Shown here one piece after another: positions 42,324 to 51,942 of a stretch of 64,000 nt of DNA (its first letter is position 1; each line of letters starts with the position of its first letter). The stretch comes from UBA5734 sp964528645 (lineage in GTDB: Bacteria > Bacillota > Clostridia > Saccharofermentanales > UBA5734). The translations under genes were made by a program, and so were the position numbers. The stretch covers positions 1 through 64,000 of the forward strand of contig CAZGSR010000004.1 of assembly GCA_964528645.1 (NCBI GenBank). The letters are read 5' to 3'. The notes under the pieces are model-generated. The model did not search any database. It was not told where the DNA came from and saw only the letters and a list, made by a program, of their open reading frames with translations.

Positions 42324-44063
42324 TCAGAGATGTTCGCGCAGATAGCCTTCGACCTGCTCACGCAACTGGTTCAGGGTGGCATCATTCTGGGCCTGGTCTT
42401 CGCCGTAGATGCCGAAGTAGATCTTGATCTTGGGCTCGGTGCCGGAAGGACGGATACAGAACCAGTCGATGCCGTCGAGCTCGTAGAGCAGGACGTCGGA
42501 CGGGGTCATTTCGATCGGAGTGCTCGAGCCATCGGCAAGAACGATCCGGTCGAGCGTTTTGTAATCACGCACGGCACGCACGGGCACGCCTGGCACACCG
42601 AGCTGCTTATTGGCCCGTAAATAAGCCATGCCGGACTTGATCTTCTCGATGCCAGCTTTGCCTTCGAGGGTAATCGAAATGGTCTTTTCAGCCGCATAGC
42701 CATAGCGCTGGAAAATCTCCTGCAGCAGGTCGTAGAGGGTCTTGCCCTCGTCGGCAGCCGCAGCGGCCATTTCGCCGATCAGCATGCTGGCGACGACGGC
42801 GTCCTTGTCCCGGACATCGGTCCCGGCCAGGTAGCCAAAGCTCTCCTCAAAACCGAACTGGTAGTGCATCGGGCCAAATTCGTCGTGCTGCTTGATCAGC
42901 TCGGCGATGAATTTGAAACCGGTCAGGCATTCGAACAGCGTGACGCCATAGGCCTCGGCGATGCGTTTGGTCAGTTTGGTCGAGACAATGGTCGTGACGA
43001 CAAACGACTGGTCTGGCAGCGTGGCCGATTTCTTCTTGGCAGACAGGATGTACTCCATCAGCAAAAGGCCGATCTGGTTGCCAGACAGGACCTGGTAGTC
43101 ACCCGTACTGGTCCGGACACAGACACCGGTGCGGTCGGCGTCAGGATCGGTCGCGATCACCAGGTCAGCGCCTTCTTTCTGGGCCAGCTCGATCGCCATG
43201 GCCAGAGCGGAGCGTTCCTCCGGATTGGGGAAGGCGACGGTTGGGAAATGGCCATCCGGCAGCTCCTGCTCCGGGACGACCAGGATATTGGTAAAGCCAA
43301 TCTGGGACAGGATGCGGCGGACGGGCTTATTGCCGGCGCCATGCAGGGGCGTGTAGACGATCTTGAGGTCGCGGTGGCGCTGGACGGCCTCGAGGTTGAT
43401 CGCCAGTTTTTCCAGCATGGCGGTGTAGACTGCGTCGAGATCCTCGCCAAAGTCCTGCCACAGGCCGGTTGCACGGGCATTTTCTTCACTGAGGCAATTC
43501 AAAAGCGGGGGGAAATCCTCGATCGAGTTCATGACGTCGCTGACAACCGTGGCTGCTTCTGGAGGCAACTGGCCACCATCCTCGCCGTAGGCTTTGTAGC
43601 CGTTGTATTTGGCCGGGTTGTGGCTGGCCGTGATCATGACGCCACCGGCTGTGCGGAAGTGGCGGATGGCAAAGGACAGCATCGGCACGGGGCGCAGCTC
43701 GTCGGAGAGGTAGACCTTGATCCCATGGGTGACAAAAATCCGGGCGGACAGGACGGCAAATTCGCGCGAGAACAGGCGTGAATCATAGGAAATGGCCACG
43801 CCGCGTGCCTTGGTCACCTCGCCCTGGCTGGCGAGAAAACGGGCAAATCCCTCGGAGGCCCGGGCGACAGTGTAGAGATTCATCCGGTTGGTGCCGGCGC
43901 CCAGGACACCGCGCAGGCCAGCGGTGCCGAATTCAAGGTCCATATAGAAGCGGTCTTCGATTTCCTTTTCATCCTGAGCTACGCCCAGTAATTCGGCGCG
44001 CGTTGACTCGTCAAAATTGGGGTCCGTTGTCCAGCGGGTATAACGTTCCTGAGCCAAAGTCAT
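42324..44063 (-). CDS. pgcA: Phospho-sugar mutase (phosphoglucomutase type)
   Basis: A 579-residue alpha-phosphohexomutase of the Firmicutes PgcA type. FGTAGLRGVLGAG opens the first domain. The phosphoserine motif is TASHNPAKYNGYK, metal binding is DPDADRTGVCV, and phosphate binding is RPSGTEPKIK near the C-terminus. It interconverts glucose-6-phosphate and glucose-1-phosphate and so feeds GlgC, encoded 24 kb away. ATG 44063 follows AAGGAGGG. An extended -10 promoter (TGATATAAT, 44142-44150, minus) lies about 80 bases upstream. Confidence 0.94.
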   Translation of the reverse strand: MTLAQERYTRWTTDPNFDESTRAELLGVAQDEKEIEDRFYMDLEFGTAGLRGVLGAGTNRMNLYTVARASEGFARFLASQGEVTKARGVAISYDSRLFSREFAVLSARIFVTHGIKVYLSDELRPVPMLSFAIRHFRTAGGVMITASHNPAKYNGYKAYGEDGGQLPPEAATVVSDVMNSIEDFPPLLNCLSEENARATGLWQDFGEDLDAVYTAMLEKLAINLEAVQRHRDLKIVYTPLHGAGNKPVRRILSQIGFTNILVVPEQELPDGHFPTVAFPNPEERSALAMAIELAQKEGADLVIATDPDADRTGVCVRTSTGDYQVLSGNQIGLLLMEYILSAKKKSATLPDQSFVVTTIVSTKLTKRIAEAYGVTLFECLTGFKFIAELIKQHDEFGPMHYQFGFEESFGYLAGTDVRDKDAVVASMLIGEMAAAAADEGKTLYDLLQEIFQRYGYAAEKTISITLEGKAGIEKIKSGMAYLRANKQLGVPGVPVRAVRDYKTLDRIVLADGSSTPIEMTPSDVLLYELDGIDWFCIRPSGTEPKIKIYFGIYGEDQAQNDATLNQLREQVEGYLREHL

Positions 44064-44226
44064 AAGGGTCCCTCCTTGTTCATGGGCGACTGCCTGGAAG
44101 GCCCTGCATATCAGGCTGCCAGACAGTCGAATTGTGAACTGATTATATCATAGCGAACGGTTCAAAGTTGCTACCTTCCTGTCAGCTTGCGTGCGCCAGA
44201 CCATGTCCGTCGTCCGCCCTGTCTGC

Positions 44227-46227
44227 TCAGGTTATCTTGCCGCGGATCAGGACGAGCAGGTCGCGAAGCTGGGCTGCTTCTTCGAAGGCCAGCTTCTTCG
44301 CAGCATCTTTCATGTCTTTTTCGATCTTGACGGCCATGCGGGCCAGTTCCTCCGGTTTGAGGCGGTCCAGTTTGTGCTCCAGGAGCGAATCGGCCGCCTG
44401 TTCATCGAGTCCTGCTTCCTCGGCAGCGTCGACTACTGTGTCGACCACAGCCCGGACCGCTTTTTCGATCGAGCGGGGCGTGATGTTGTGCTCACGGTTA
44501 TATGCTTCCTGGATGCTGCGGCGCCGATTGGTCTCAATGATCGCCTGGTGCATCGATTCAGTGACAGCATCCGCATAGAGAATGACATGGCCATTGACGT
44601 TGCGGGCTGCCCGGCCGATGATCTGGATCAGCGAGGTCGTCGAACGCAGGAAACCTTCTTTGTCGGCATCGAGGATGGCAATCAGGGAGACCTCCGGCAG
44701 GTCGAGGCCTTCCCGCAGCAGATTGATGCCGACCAGGACGTCGAACTGGCCCTGGCGCAGGTCGCGCAGGATTTTCAGGCGCTCGACGGTATCGATATCC
44801 GAGTGCAGATATTTGACCCGCAGACCTTCGTCTTTGAAAAACCCCGTCAGGTCTTCGGCCATCTTCTTGGTCAGGGTCAGGACAAGTGTCCGTTCGCCGC
44901 GGGAGTTAACCGTGTGAATCTCGGCGAGCAGATCCTCGATCTGGCCATCGACGGGACGGATGCTGATCGACGGATCGACCAGGCCGGTCGGCCGGATGAT
45001 CTGCTCAACGACCGTGCTGGCATGCTCCGCCTCGTAGCGCGAGGGCGTCGCACTGACGAAAACACCCTGGCCGATTTTCTGCTCGAATTCTTCAAACCGG
45101 AGCGGACGGTTGTCAAAAGCAGACGGCAGGCGGAAACCAAAGTCGACCAGCGCCTGTTTTCTGGACCGGTCACCATTGTACATCGCCCCGACCTGGGGAA
45201 TCGTGACGTGTGACTCGTCGACCATCAGGATGAAATCATCGGGAAAAAAGTCAATCAGGGTGTAAGGGGCTTCGCCCGGAGCACGACCTGACAAGTGGCG
45301 CGAGTAGTTCTCGATACCTTTGCAAAAGCCGGTCTCGCGCAGCATTTCGATGTCATAGCGGGTGCGTTGTTCCAGGCGGTAAGCCTCGACCAGCTTACCC
45401 TGGTCCCGCAGTACCCGGAGCCGTTCTTCCAGTTCCTCCTGAATCGCAAGGACGGCTTTTTTCATTTTCAGATCGGTGGTGGCATAATGGCTGGCCGGGA
45501 AAATCGAGGCATAATTGCGTGTGTTCAGGATGCGGCCAGTCAGGCTGTCGATTTCAACGACTTTCTCGATTTCATCACCGAAAAAGGTCACCCGGGTCAT
45601 GACATTCTCGGCCGATGCCGGGAAAATATCGAGCGTATCGCCACGGACCCGGAAGGTGCCGCGCCGGGTGTCAAAGTCATTGCGGACGTACTGGATGTCG
45701 ATCAGCTCACGGATGACAGCATCGCGATCCTTGGCCATGCCCGGTCGCAGATTGACCATCAGGCTCTTGTAGTCCTCCGGGTCGCCGAGACCATAGATGC
45801 AGGAGACCGAGGCCACGACGATGACGTCCCGCCGCTCCAGGAGCGAGGCTGTCGCCGAATGGCGCAGGCGGTCGATTTCGTCGTTGATCGCGGAATCCTT
45901 TTCGATAAAGGTGTCGGTCGCGGGGATATAGGCCTCTGGCTGGTAATAATCGTAGTAGCTGACGAAATATTCGACAGCATTGTCAGGGAAAAAGGCCTTG
46001 AACTCAGCCGTCAACTGGCCGGCCAAGGTTTTGTTGTGGGCAATGACCAGGGTCGGGCGCTGGACGCGTTCGATCACATTGGCCATGGTGAAGGTTTTAC
46101 CCGAGCCGGTGACACCGAGCAGGGTCTGGAACCGGTCGCCCCGCTCCAGACCTGCGACCAGCTGGTCAATCGCCTGAGGCTGGTCACCGCAGGGCTTCAT
46201 GTCGGGGGCAATTCTAAATGCTGGCAT
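44227..46227 (-). CDS. uvrB: Excinuclease ABC subunit B
   Basis: A 666-residue UvrB, the damage-verifying helicase of nucleotide excision repair. The P-loop GVTGSGKTFT is near residue 40. The beta-hairpin region YYDYYQPEAYIP, the Walker B-like VDESHVTIPQ and a C-terminal UVR motif (near 625-660) that contacts UvrC are present. ATG follows AGGAG. An extended -10 promoter (TGCTATAAT, 46278-46286, minus) lies 50 bases upstream. I found no LexA box near it, unlike many uvrB genes. Confidence 0.97.
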   Translation of the reverse strand: MPAFRIAPDMKPCGDQPQAIDQLVAGLERGDRFQTLLGVTGSGKTFTMANVIERVQRPTLVIAHNKTLAGQLTAEFKAFFPDNAVEYFVSYYDYYQPEAYIPATDTFIEKDSAINDEIDRLRHSATASLLERRDVIVVASVSCIYGLGDPEDYKSLMVNLRPGMAKDRDAVIRELIDIQYVRNDFDTRRGTFRVRGDTLDIFPASAENVMTRVTFFGDEIEKVVEIDSLTGRILNTRNYASIFPASHYATTDLKMKKAVLAIQEELEERLRVLRDQGKLVEAYRLEQRTRYDIEMLRETGFCKGIENYSRHLSGRAPGEAPYTLIDFFPDDFILMVDESHVTIPQVGAMYNGDRSRKQALVDFGFRLPSAFDNRPLRFEEFEQKIGQGVFVSATPSRYEAEHASTVVEQIIRPTGLVDPSISIRPVDGQIEDLLAEIHTVNSRGERTLVLTLTKKMAEDLTGFFKDEGLRVKYLHSDIDTVERLKILRDLRQGQFDVLVGINLLREGLDLPEVSLIAILDADKEGFLRSTTSLIQIIGRAARNVNGHVILYADAVTESMHQAIIETNRRRSIQEAYNREHNITPRSIEKAVRAVVDTVVDAAEEAGLDEQAADSLLEHKLDRLKPEELARMAVKIEKDMKDAAKKLAFEEAAQLRDLLVLIRGKIT

Positions 46228-46306
46228 GAAAAGGCTCCTGTCCAGAAAATCAGCAGAAATCAGTCAATTCTGTTTCGATTATAGCACAAGCAATCCCGGC
46301 AACCGA

Positions 46307-46336
46307 TTGCCCCACGCTCGAAAGGAGTATTATAAT
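46307..46336 (+). promoter_or_regulatory. Promoter of the branched-chain aminotransferase gene
   Basis: TTGCCC (46307-46312), an 18-base spacer and TATAAT (46331-46336). The leader of about 70 bases has no T-box features that I can see. Confidence 0.6.
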
Positions 46337-46413
46337 AAACGGTAAAATTGCAAGTGTAGTCCGTCCAATTTGCACCACACGGCACACTCGCTGCGAAAGG
46401 GAGATGACGAATC

Positions 46414-47484
46414 ATGTTTCCAGCTATTTCTGTCACCCGGGCCAGCAAACCAAAGCAAAAACCTGCTGCCGATGTCCCACTCGGTTTTGGCCAGATCTTT
46501 ACCGATCACATGTTCAGCATGGACTATGTGGAAGGTCAAGGCTGGATCAACCCACGCATCGAACCGTATGCCCCGATCTGCCTCGAGCCTTCTGCCATGG
46601 TCTTCCACTACGGCCAGGCGATTTTCGAAGGACTCAAAGCATACAAGACCGCGGATGGCACGATCAACCTGTTCCGGCCCCAGTTGAATTTTGAGCGGGT
46701 CAATGTTTCAAATGCCCGCATGGTCATCCCGCCGATCGACGAAGCCTTCTGCCTCTACGCTCTGAAAGAGCTGCTTAAGATCGAGCGGGACTGGATCCCG
46801 ACAGCTGACGGCACTTCGCTCTACATCCGGCCATTCATCATCGCCACCGATCCCTATCTCGGTGTCCGTCCAGCCCATACCTACCGTTTCATGATCATCC
46901 TCTCCCCGTCTGGCCGCTATTATCCCCAGGGATTGGCCCCAGTCAATATTTACGTCGAAGAAGAGTATGTCCGCGCCGTCAAGGGCGGCACGGGCTTTGC
47001 CAAGACACCCGGCAATTACGCTGCCAGCCTGATCGCCCAGGCCAAGGCCTACAAGACCGGCTATGTCCAGGTCCTCTGGCTCGATGGTGTCCATCGCCGC
47101 TTCATCGAAGAAGTCGGCTCGATGAACGTCTTTTTCGTCATCGACGGCAAGCTCGTCACCCCGGCCCTCAATGGCAGCATCCTGCCCGGCATCACCCGCC
47201 GTACGGTCCTCGAGCTGGCCAAACGTCTTGGTATCGAATCGGAAGAACGCGAAATCGCCATCGATGAACTCATATCCATGGTCAAATCCGGCCAGGTCAG
47301 TGAAGTCTTTGGCGCCGGAACCGCTGCCGTCATTTCACCCGTTGGCGAGTTGCGCTATAAAGACGATGTGATGACCTTTAATGATGGCAAGATCGGACCA
47401 TTGTCGCAGAAATTCTACGACATCATCACCGGGGTCCAGTATGGCATCCGGACTGATGAATACGGCTGGATCGAAAAGGTCTGA
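46414..47484 (+). CDS. ilvE: Branched-chain amino acid aminotransferase
   Basis: A 356-residue PLP enzyme of fold type IV that transaminates the 2-oxoacids of leucine, isoleucine and valine. The catalytic Lys lies in GTGFAKTPGNYAAS; FIEEVGSMNVFFV and GSILPGITRRTVLELA are phosphate-cup segments. It is of the longer, mitochondrial-like class. AAAGGGAG precedes ATG by 11 bases. It could supply the branched-chain 2-oxoacids used by the VorB-type oxidoreductase. Confidence 0.95.
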   Translation: MFPAISVTRASKPKQKPAADVPLGFGQIFTDHMFSMDYVEGQGWINPRIEPYAPICLEPSAMVFHYGQAIFEGLKAYKTADGTINLFRPQLNFERVNVSNARMVIPPIDEAFCLYALKELLKIERDWIPTADGTSLYIRPFIIATDPYLGVRPAHTYRFMIILSPSGRYYPQGLAPVNIYVEEEYVRAVKGGTGFAKTPGNYAASLIAQAKAYKTGYVQVLWLDGVHRRFIEEVGSMNVFFVIDGKLVTPALNGSILPGITRRTVLELAKRLGIESEEREIAIDELISMVKSGQVSEVFGAGTAAVISPVGELRYKDDVMTFNDGKIGPLSQKFYDIITGVQYGIRTDEYGWIEKV

Positions 47485-47540
47485 GGATCTGGCCAGACTG
47501 AAACAGCCATCCTAATTTAGCGCTCTGGAATGAAACAAGA

Positions 47541-47571
47541 CCGCCACAAATCCTGTGGCGGCCTTTTCTTT
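47541..47571 (+). terminator. Terminator after ilvE
   Basis: CCGCCACA/TGTGGCGG (47541-47548 with 47554-47561) forms an 8-bp stem with a 5-base loop, followed by a T-rich run CCTTTTCTTT. It separates ilvE from the convergent coiled-coil gene. Confidence 0.88.
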
Positions 47572-47599
47572 GCCAATCGACGGGAAGCAGGAATGCACC

Positions 47600-48073
47600 C
47601 TACATCAGGTCTTTCTTATTGCGCTGGACCATGGCGAGCATGGCAGCGAGCTGGTCCTCGATCTCGCCGAGGCGTTTCCTGGCATAATCCATCGAGCCCG
47701 CACGGATTTTCTGGGCGGCCTGGTTGGATTTTTCCAGGAGGTCTGAGGCCTGGAGGCGTGCTTTCTGGGTGATTTCGTGCTCATCGATCATGCGGGACAT
47801 GCGGGCTTCGGCATCACGCATGATGGTCTCGGCTTCTTTCCTTGCCTCGGCGATCAGCTGGCGGTTCTGCTCGAGCAACCATTTGGCTTGCTTGAGTTCA
47901 CCGGGGAGTTCATCGCGGATCATGGTGATCAGGACGAGCATTTCTTCGCGATCGACCATGCAATTATCGGAAAACGGAACAGATCGGGCAGAAATCACCA
48001 GGCTTTCGAGTCGTTCAAGCAGGGACTCGATATCCTGGTTCTGGGCATAGTCAGATTGGGGTGAATGGATCAT
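47600..48073 (-). CDS. Coiled-coil protein (DivIVA/ATP-synthase-b-like)
   Basis: A 157-residue acidic and basic helical protein without membrane segment. The stretch from about 55 to 135 is heptad-rich coiled coil (RQLIAEARKEAETIMRDAEA), similar in feel to DivIVA-type or b-subunit-like proteins. It is the last gene of the long minus-strand series, 29 bases after coaD. A link to division or wall growth is possible by analogy. I do not recognise a specific family. Confidence 0.65.
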   Translation of the reverse strand: MIHSPQSDYAQNQDIESLLERLESLVISARSVPFSDNCMVDREEMLVLITMIRDELPGELKQAKWLLEQNRQLIAEARKEAETIMRDAEARMSRMIDEHEITQKARLQASDLLEKSNQAAQKIRAGSMDYARKRLGEIEDQLAAMLAMVQRNKKDLM

Positions 48074-48102
48074 ATCGGAGAGTTTCCTCCACTCTGAGAG
48101 CG

Positions 48103-48606
48103 TTAGGTTGCAGTGTCCCGGGGATCGGTTTTCCTCAGGCGCTCCATGATGAGAGGCGCGAGGACCGGTGGGACCATGTGGGTGATATCGCCGCCGTAGG
48201 CAGCAACTTCACGGACGATCGAGGAGCTGTTGAAGGCCAGGTCGATCCGGCAGGGTAACAGGCAGGTCTCATAGGTGGGCAGAAGCAGCTTGTTTGCAGC
48301 TGCCAGCTCTGCTTCAAAGCGGAAGTCGGATTCGCTCCTGAGACCACGGACGACGGCGCGCGCTTTCTTGGCTGCGAAAAAATCAACCAGCAGGCCACTA
48401 TGTGACTCGACGACGATGTTGGGAATGTCTTTCAGGACGCTCCGGGCCATTTCGACCCGCTCATCGGTTGTGAAATGATAACGCTTGCGGCTGTTGACCA
48501 TGACCGCGACAAAAAGCTGGTCGCAAAGACCAGCCGCACGTCGCGCGATATCGTAATGACCATTGGTAAATGGATCAAAACTGCCTGGATAAATAAAAAC
48601 AGCCAT
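48103..48606 (-). CDS. coaD: Phosphopantetheine adenylyltransferase
   Basis: A 167-residue nucleotidyltransferase for the penultimate step of coenzyme A synthesis. The TxGH motif occurs in YPGSFDPFTNGHYDI (6-20). RGLRSESDFRFE and SSSIVREVAAYGGD follow. In the middle LPTYETCLLPCRIDLAFNSS departs a little from the usual text, with two extra Cys. GGGAG precedes ATG. Confidence 0.95.
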   Translation of the reverse strand: MAVFIYPGSFDPFTNGHYDIARRAAGLCDQLFVAVMVNSRKRYHFTTDERVEMARSVLKDIPNIVVESHSGLLVDFFAAKKARAVVRGLRSESDFRFEAELAAANKLLLPTYETCLLPCRIDLAFNSSSIVREVAAYGGDITHMVPPVLAPLIMERLRKTDPRDTAT

Positions 48607-48675
48607 CGGTCTCCCCTGGTTGGGCTTGCTACAAAACTCAGCTTGGCGCTGGGGAAGCCTGATCCGTCACGGTTT

Positions 48676-49227
48676 TCAGACTTGATAAAAGGATAGCATG
48701 GCCGTTCCGTACTGACAACTTCTCGAACGTTTCAATTCCGTGACAAAATCCGGGGCTTGGGATTTTGCATCATGTTCGAGGATGATGCGGCCGCCAGGGG
48801 CGAGAAGCCGGACCAAGTCCGGAGCCAGGCGTTCAAAATCGGCAATGGCCTGGCGGTAAGGCGGATCGAGAAAGATCAGGTCAAAGGTCTGGCCGCTGGC
48901 TAGCAGCTGGCGCACGGCCGAAAAAGCAGATCCGTGCTGGACCCGGGTCACGTCAGAAAGCCGGGTCTTTTCCAGATTGGTGGCAATGGCGGCAAGCCCA
49001 GCCCGGGCTTGTTCAACCAGGATGACTTCGCGGGCACCTCGGCTGGCCGCCTCCAGCCCGATCTGGCCTGTGCCGGCATACAGGTCGAGAAAGGCACAAT
49101 CTGGCAGCGATGGCGCCAGAATGGAAAACAGGGCTTCTTTGGTCTTGTCGGCGGTGGGGCGGGTATCCTGGCCTTTGGGGGCAATGAGCGGGATGCCGCC
49201 GGCGCGGCCGCTGATGATTCTGGGCAA
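48676..49227 (-). CDS. rsmD: 16S rRNA (guanine(966)-N2)-methyltransferase
   Basis: A 183-residue SAM-dependent methyltransferase. RPTADKTKEALFSIL (about 23-37), FLDLYAGTGQIGLEA (SAM site) and the catalytic motif DPPY are present. It begins with TTG behind AAGGAGGAG. In Firmicutes rsmD usually lies beside coaD, as here. Confidence 0.94.
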   Translation of the reverse strand: MPRIISGRAGGIPLIAPKGQDTRPTADKTKEALFSILAPSLPDCAFLDLYAGTGQIGLEAASRGAREVILVEQARAGLAAIATNLEKTRLSDVTRVQHGSAFSAVRQLLASGQTFDLIFLDPPYRQAIADFERLAPDLVRLLAPGGRIILEHDAKSQAPDFVTELKRSRSCQYGTAMLSFYQV

Positions 49228-49247
49228 GTGGGTCTCCTCCTTAGTGA

Positions 49248-51326
49248 TCAGAGCTGGACATGTGGCAAGGCTGATCCGAAATGGCGTTCGATGGCACGGA
49301 CCAGGCCCTGGTGTTCGTCACGTGTCAGGTCCGGGTCGCGATCGAACAAAGACCGGGCCGCTTCCTGGGCCTTTTGGAGCAGCTCGCGGTCGCGGTAGAG
49401 ATTGGCCAGCCTGAGGGCTGGCAAGCCATGCTGGCGGGTCCCGAAAAAATCACCTGGACCCCGCAGTTCAAGGTCCTTGCGGGCGATTTCAAAGCCGTCG
49501 GTCGTCTGGCACAAAGTACGCAGGCGCTGCCGGGCCAGATCATCGTCACTGTCACTCATCAGGATACAGTAGGATTTGTGGGATCCGCGCCCGATCCGGC
49601 CACGCAACTGATGCAGCTGGGACAGGCCGAAACGTTCAGCGTTTTCGATGATCATCAGGGTGGCATTGGGATTGTCCACACCGACTTCGATCACGGTTGT
49701 GCTGACCAGGACCTGGATCTGACCGGCTGCGAAATCAGCCATGACGGCATCTTTGGCCGCTGGTTTGAGTCCGCCATGCAAAAGGCCGACGCTCAAGTCC
49801 GGGAAAACCGTCTGGGCCAGGCGGTTGTATGTCTGGATGGCAGACTCGAGGTCGAGCGAGGCCTGTTCTTCAATCATCGGGCAGACGACGTAAGCCTGCC
49901 TTCCAGCCTGGATCTGGCGGCGCACCAGATCCTCTACCCTGCCCCGGTCACCAGTCCTGGCCGTATACGTCGCAATGGGTTCGCGCCCAGTGGGAAGTTG
50001 GTCGATGACAGACATGTCCAGGTCACCATAGAGGATCAGCGCCAGGGTGCGTGGGATCGGGGTGGCAGACATGACCAAGACATGCGGCGACAGGCTGCGG
50101 GAATCTTCCGTGCGGTTGAGGCGGAAACGCTGCCTGACGCCGAAACGATGCTGTTCGTCCGTGATCGTCAGGGCGAGGTTATTGAAGGTGACTTTGTCTT
50201 CGATCACGGCATGAGTCCCGACCAGGAGTCGGATCGACCCATTCTCAAGGCCAGCCAGGATACGCTTGCGCTCAGCGACAGGCGTGGCACCCGTCAAAAG
50301 GGCGATCGTTTCACCGCTGGGCGCCAGCAGTCGGGCCAGTGTCTGGGCATGCTGGGTCGCCAGGATCGCCGTCGGTGCCATCAGGACAGCCTGATAGCCG
50401 CAGAGGCTGGTTTCCAGCATCGCCAGGGCAGCCACCACCGTCTTGCCCGAGCCGACATCCCCCTGGACGAGGCGATTCATCGGCAGGTCGCGCCGCAAAT
50501 CGCGGCGGATATCGGCCAATGCGCCCTGCTGGGCTGCGGTCAGCTGGAAAGGCAGGGTCGCTTCGACGTGCTTGACCTGCCCTTCGATCGTGGCATCCGG
50601 CAGTACCGGCAAGGCAGCCTGGCTGTTCTGGCGCGCCCGGCGCAGCAGGAAAAGCCCGGTCTGGAGCAGGAATAATTCCTCAAAAACAAGACGGGTCCGG
50701 CACAGGTCGGCTTCGTCGAGGCTGGATGGCTGGTGGATCCGCGACATCGCAAAATCGATTGCACACAAGTGATAATCGCGCCGGATCCAGTCTGGCAAAG
50801 GTTCTGGCAGGTGACTGATCACCTTGGGCAGCAACGGCTGGATCAGGCTCCTGAGGACGCCCTGGGTCAGGCCTTCCGTCAGCGGGTAGATTGGCCGCAG
50901 CTGACCGATACTGTCTGGTTTTGCTGGTTCAAAGGCTGGGCTCTGGATCGTGAACTGGCCTGCGCTGCGCTTGACTTTGCCAAACAAACGATAGGATTCG
51001 CCAGAGAAAAGCCGGTCCGGGATCCAGGGCTGATTGAACCACACGGCCCGGATGGCGCCGGTCTGATCGCGGAAAATGCCGCGTAAAATCGTGAGGCGAC
51101 CTTTGCGATGGGTCTGGACTTTGCCCGAAAAGACAGCGACAAAAGACTGCTCCTGACCATCTGTCAGCTCGGCAATGGTCAGGTCAGAACTCCAGTCCTC
51201 AAAATCGCGCGGATACCAGGTGACCAGGTCATACCAGGTCGTGATGCCCAGCCGTGCGAGCATGGCAGCCCGTTTGCCGGCTACACCATGGATGGCAGTG
51301 ACCGGGGTTTCAAGCAGTCCGGCCAT
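49248..51326 (-). CDS. recG: ATP-dependent DNA helicase RecG
   Basis: A 692-residue branch-migration helicase that remodels stalled forks. The N-terminal wedge/OB domain (about 60-150) is followed by helicase motifs GDVGSGKTVVAAL, a DEQHRFG box (in place of DEQH) and QLRGRIGRGSHKSYC. The TRG-type C-terminal FFGTRQHGLP is intact. ATG overlaps the end of nth by 17 bases and has a poor ribosome site, so translational coupling is likely. Confidence 0.96.
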   Translation of the reverse strand: MAGLLETPVTAIHGVAGKRAAMLARLGITTWYDLVTWYPRDFEDWSSDLTIAELTDGQEQSFVAVFSGKVQTHRKGRLTILRGIFRDQTGAIRAVWFNQPWIPDRLFSGESYRLFGKVKRSAGQFTIQSPAFEPAKPDSIGQLRPIYPLTEGLTQGVLRSLIQPLLPKVISHLPEPLPDWIRRDYHLCAIDFAMSRIHQPSSLDEADLCRTRLVFEELFLLQTGLFLLRRARQNSQAALPVLPDATIEGQVKHVEATLPFQLTAAQQGALADIRRDLRRDLPMNRLVQGDVGSGKTVVAALAMLETSLCGYQAVLMAPTAILATQHAQTLARLLAPSGETIALLTGATPVAERKRILAGLENGSIRLLVGTHAVIEDKVTFNNLALTITDEQHRFGVRQRFRLNRTEDSRSLSPHVLVMSATPIPRTLALILYGDLDMSVIDQLPTGREPIATYTARTGDRGRVEDLVRRQIQAGRQAYVVCPMIEEQASLDLESAIQTYNRLAQTVFPDLSVGLLHGGLKPAAKDAVMADFAAGQIQVLVSTTVIEVGVDNPNATLMIIENAERFGLSQLHQLRGRIGRGSHKSYCILMSDSDDDLARQRLRTLCQTTDGFEIARKDLELRGPGDFFGTRQHGLPALRLANLYRDRELLQKAQEAARSLFDRDPDLTRDEHQGLVRAIERHFGSALPHVQL

Positions 51327-51942
51327 GGTTGCACAAGGGCTTCAAGGGACAGCTGTGGCAGTCAGGACGGCGGGCGATACAGATCTCCCGGCCATGTGCG
51401 ACGACGAGGTGGCCATAGGCGGTTTGTTTATCCGGCGGTAAGACCGCGACGAGGTCCCGTTCGATCGCAGCCGGTTCGGTCTGTTCTGTCAGGCCGAGCA
51501 AGCGGGAAATCCGGGCACAGTGAGTATCCACGACAACGGCCTGGCGCCCAAACCAGTCGCCCAGGATCAGGTTGGCGATCTTGCGGCCTACACCGGGCAG
51601 ACGGGTCAAACCCTCGAGGGTATCGGGCACCTGGCCGTCATGGTCACGCACCAGAGCGGCGCTGGCAGCCTGGATCGCCTTGGCCTTGTTGCGGAACAAA
51701 CCACAGGAGCGGATCAGGTTTTCCAATTCCAGGCGCTCCGACTCAGCAAAAGCCTGTGGGGTCGGGTACCGTTCAAACAGGGCGGGGGTGATAAGATTGA
51801 CCCGGTAGTCGGTGCATTGGGCGGCCAGGATCGCACCGACCAGTAATTCATGGGCCGTGCGATAATCGAGGGTGCAAAGAGCGTCAGGGTAACGCTGTTC
51901 CAGGGCGGCGACAATCGCCGCTGCCCGTTCTTTTTCAGTCAT
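51310..51942 (-). CDS. nth: Endonuclease III
   Basis: A 210-residue DNA glycosylase/AP lyase for oxidised pyrimidines. The helix-hairpin-helix LPGVGRKIANLIL carries the catalytic Lys and VVVDTH the Asp. The C-terminal iron-sulfur loop C-x6-C-x2-C-x5-C is complete (CIARRPDCHSCPLKPLC). It overlaps the HtrA-like gene by 8 bases and recG by 17. Confidence 0.96.
   Translation of the reverse strand: MTEKERAAAIVAALEQRYPDALCTLDYRTAHELLVGAILAAQCTDYRVNLITPALFERYPTPQAFAESERLELENLIRSCGLFRNKAKAIQAASAALVRDHDGQVPDTLEGLTRLPGVGRKIANLILGDWFGRQAVVVDTHCARISRLLGLTEQTEPAAIERDLVAVLPPDKQTAYGHLVVAHGREICIARRPDCHSCPLKPLCNHGRTA

Noticed and set aside
46337..46413. T-box or attenuator in the ilvE leader
   Set aside because: The leader is only about 70 bases and shows neither the T-box sequence nor a terminator hairpin.
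49281..50675. 464-codon open frame on the plus strand
   Set aside because: It is antisense to recG with no protein-like features and no ribosome site.
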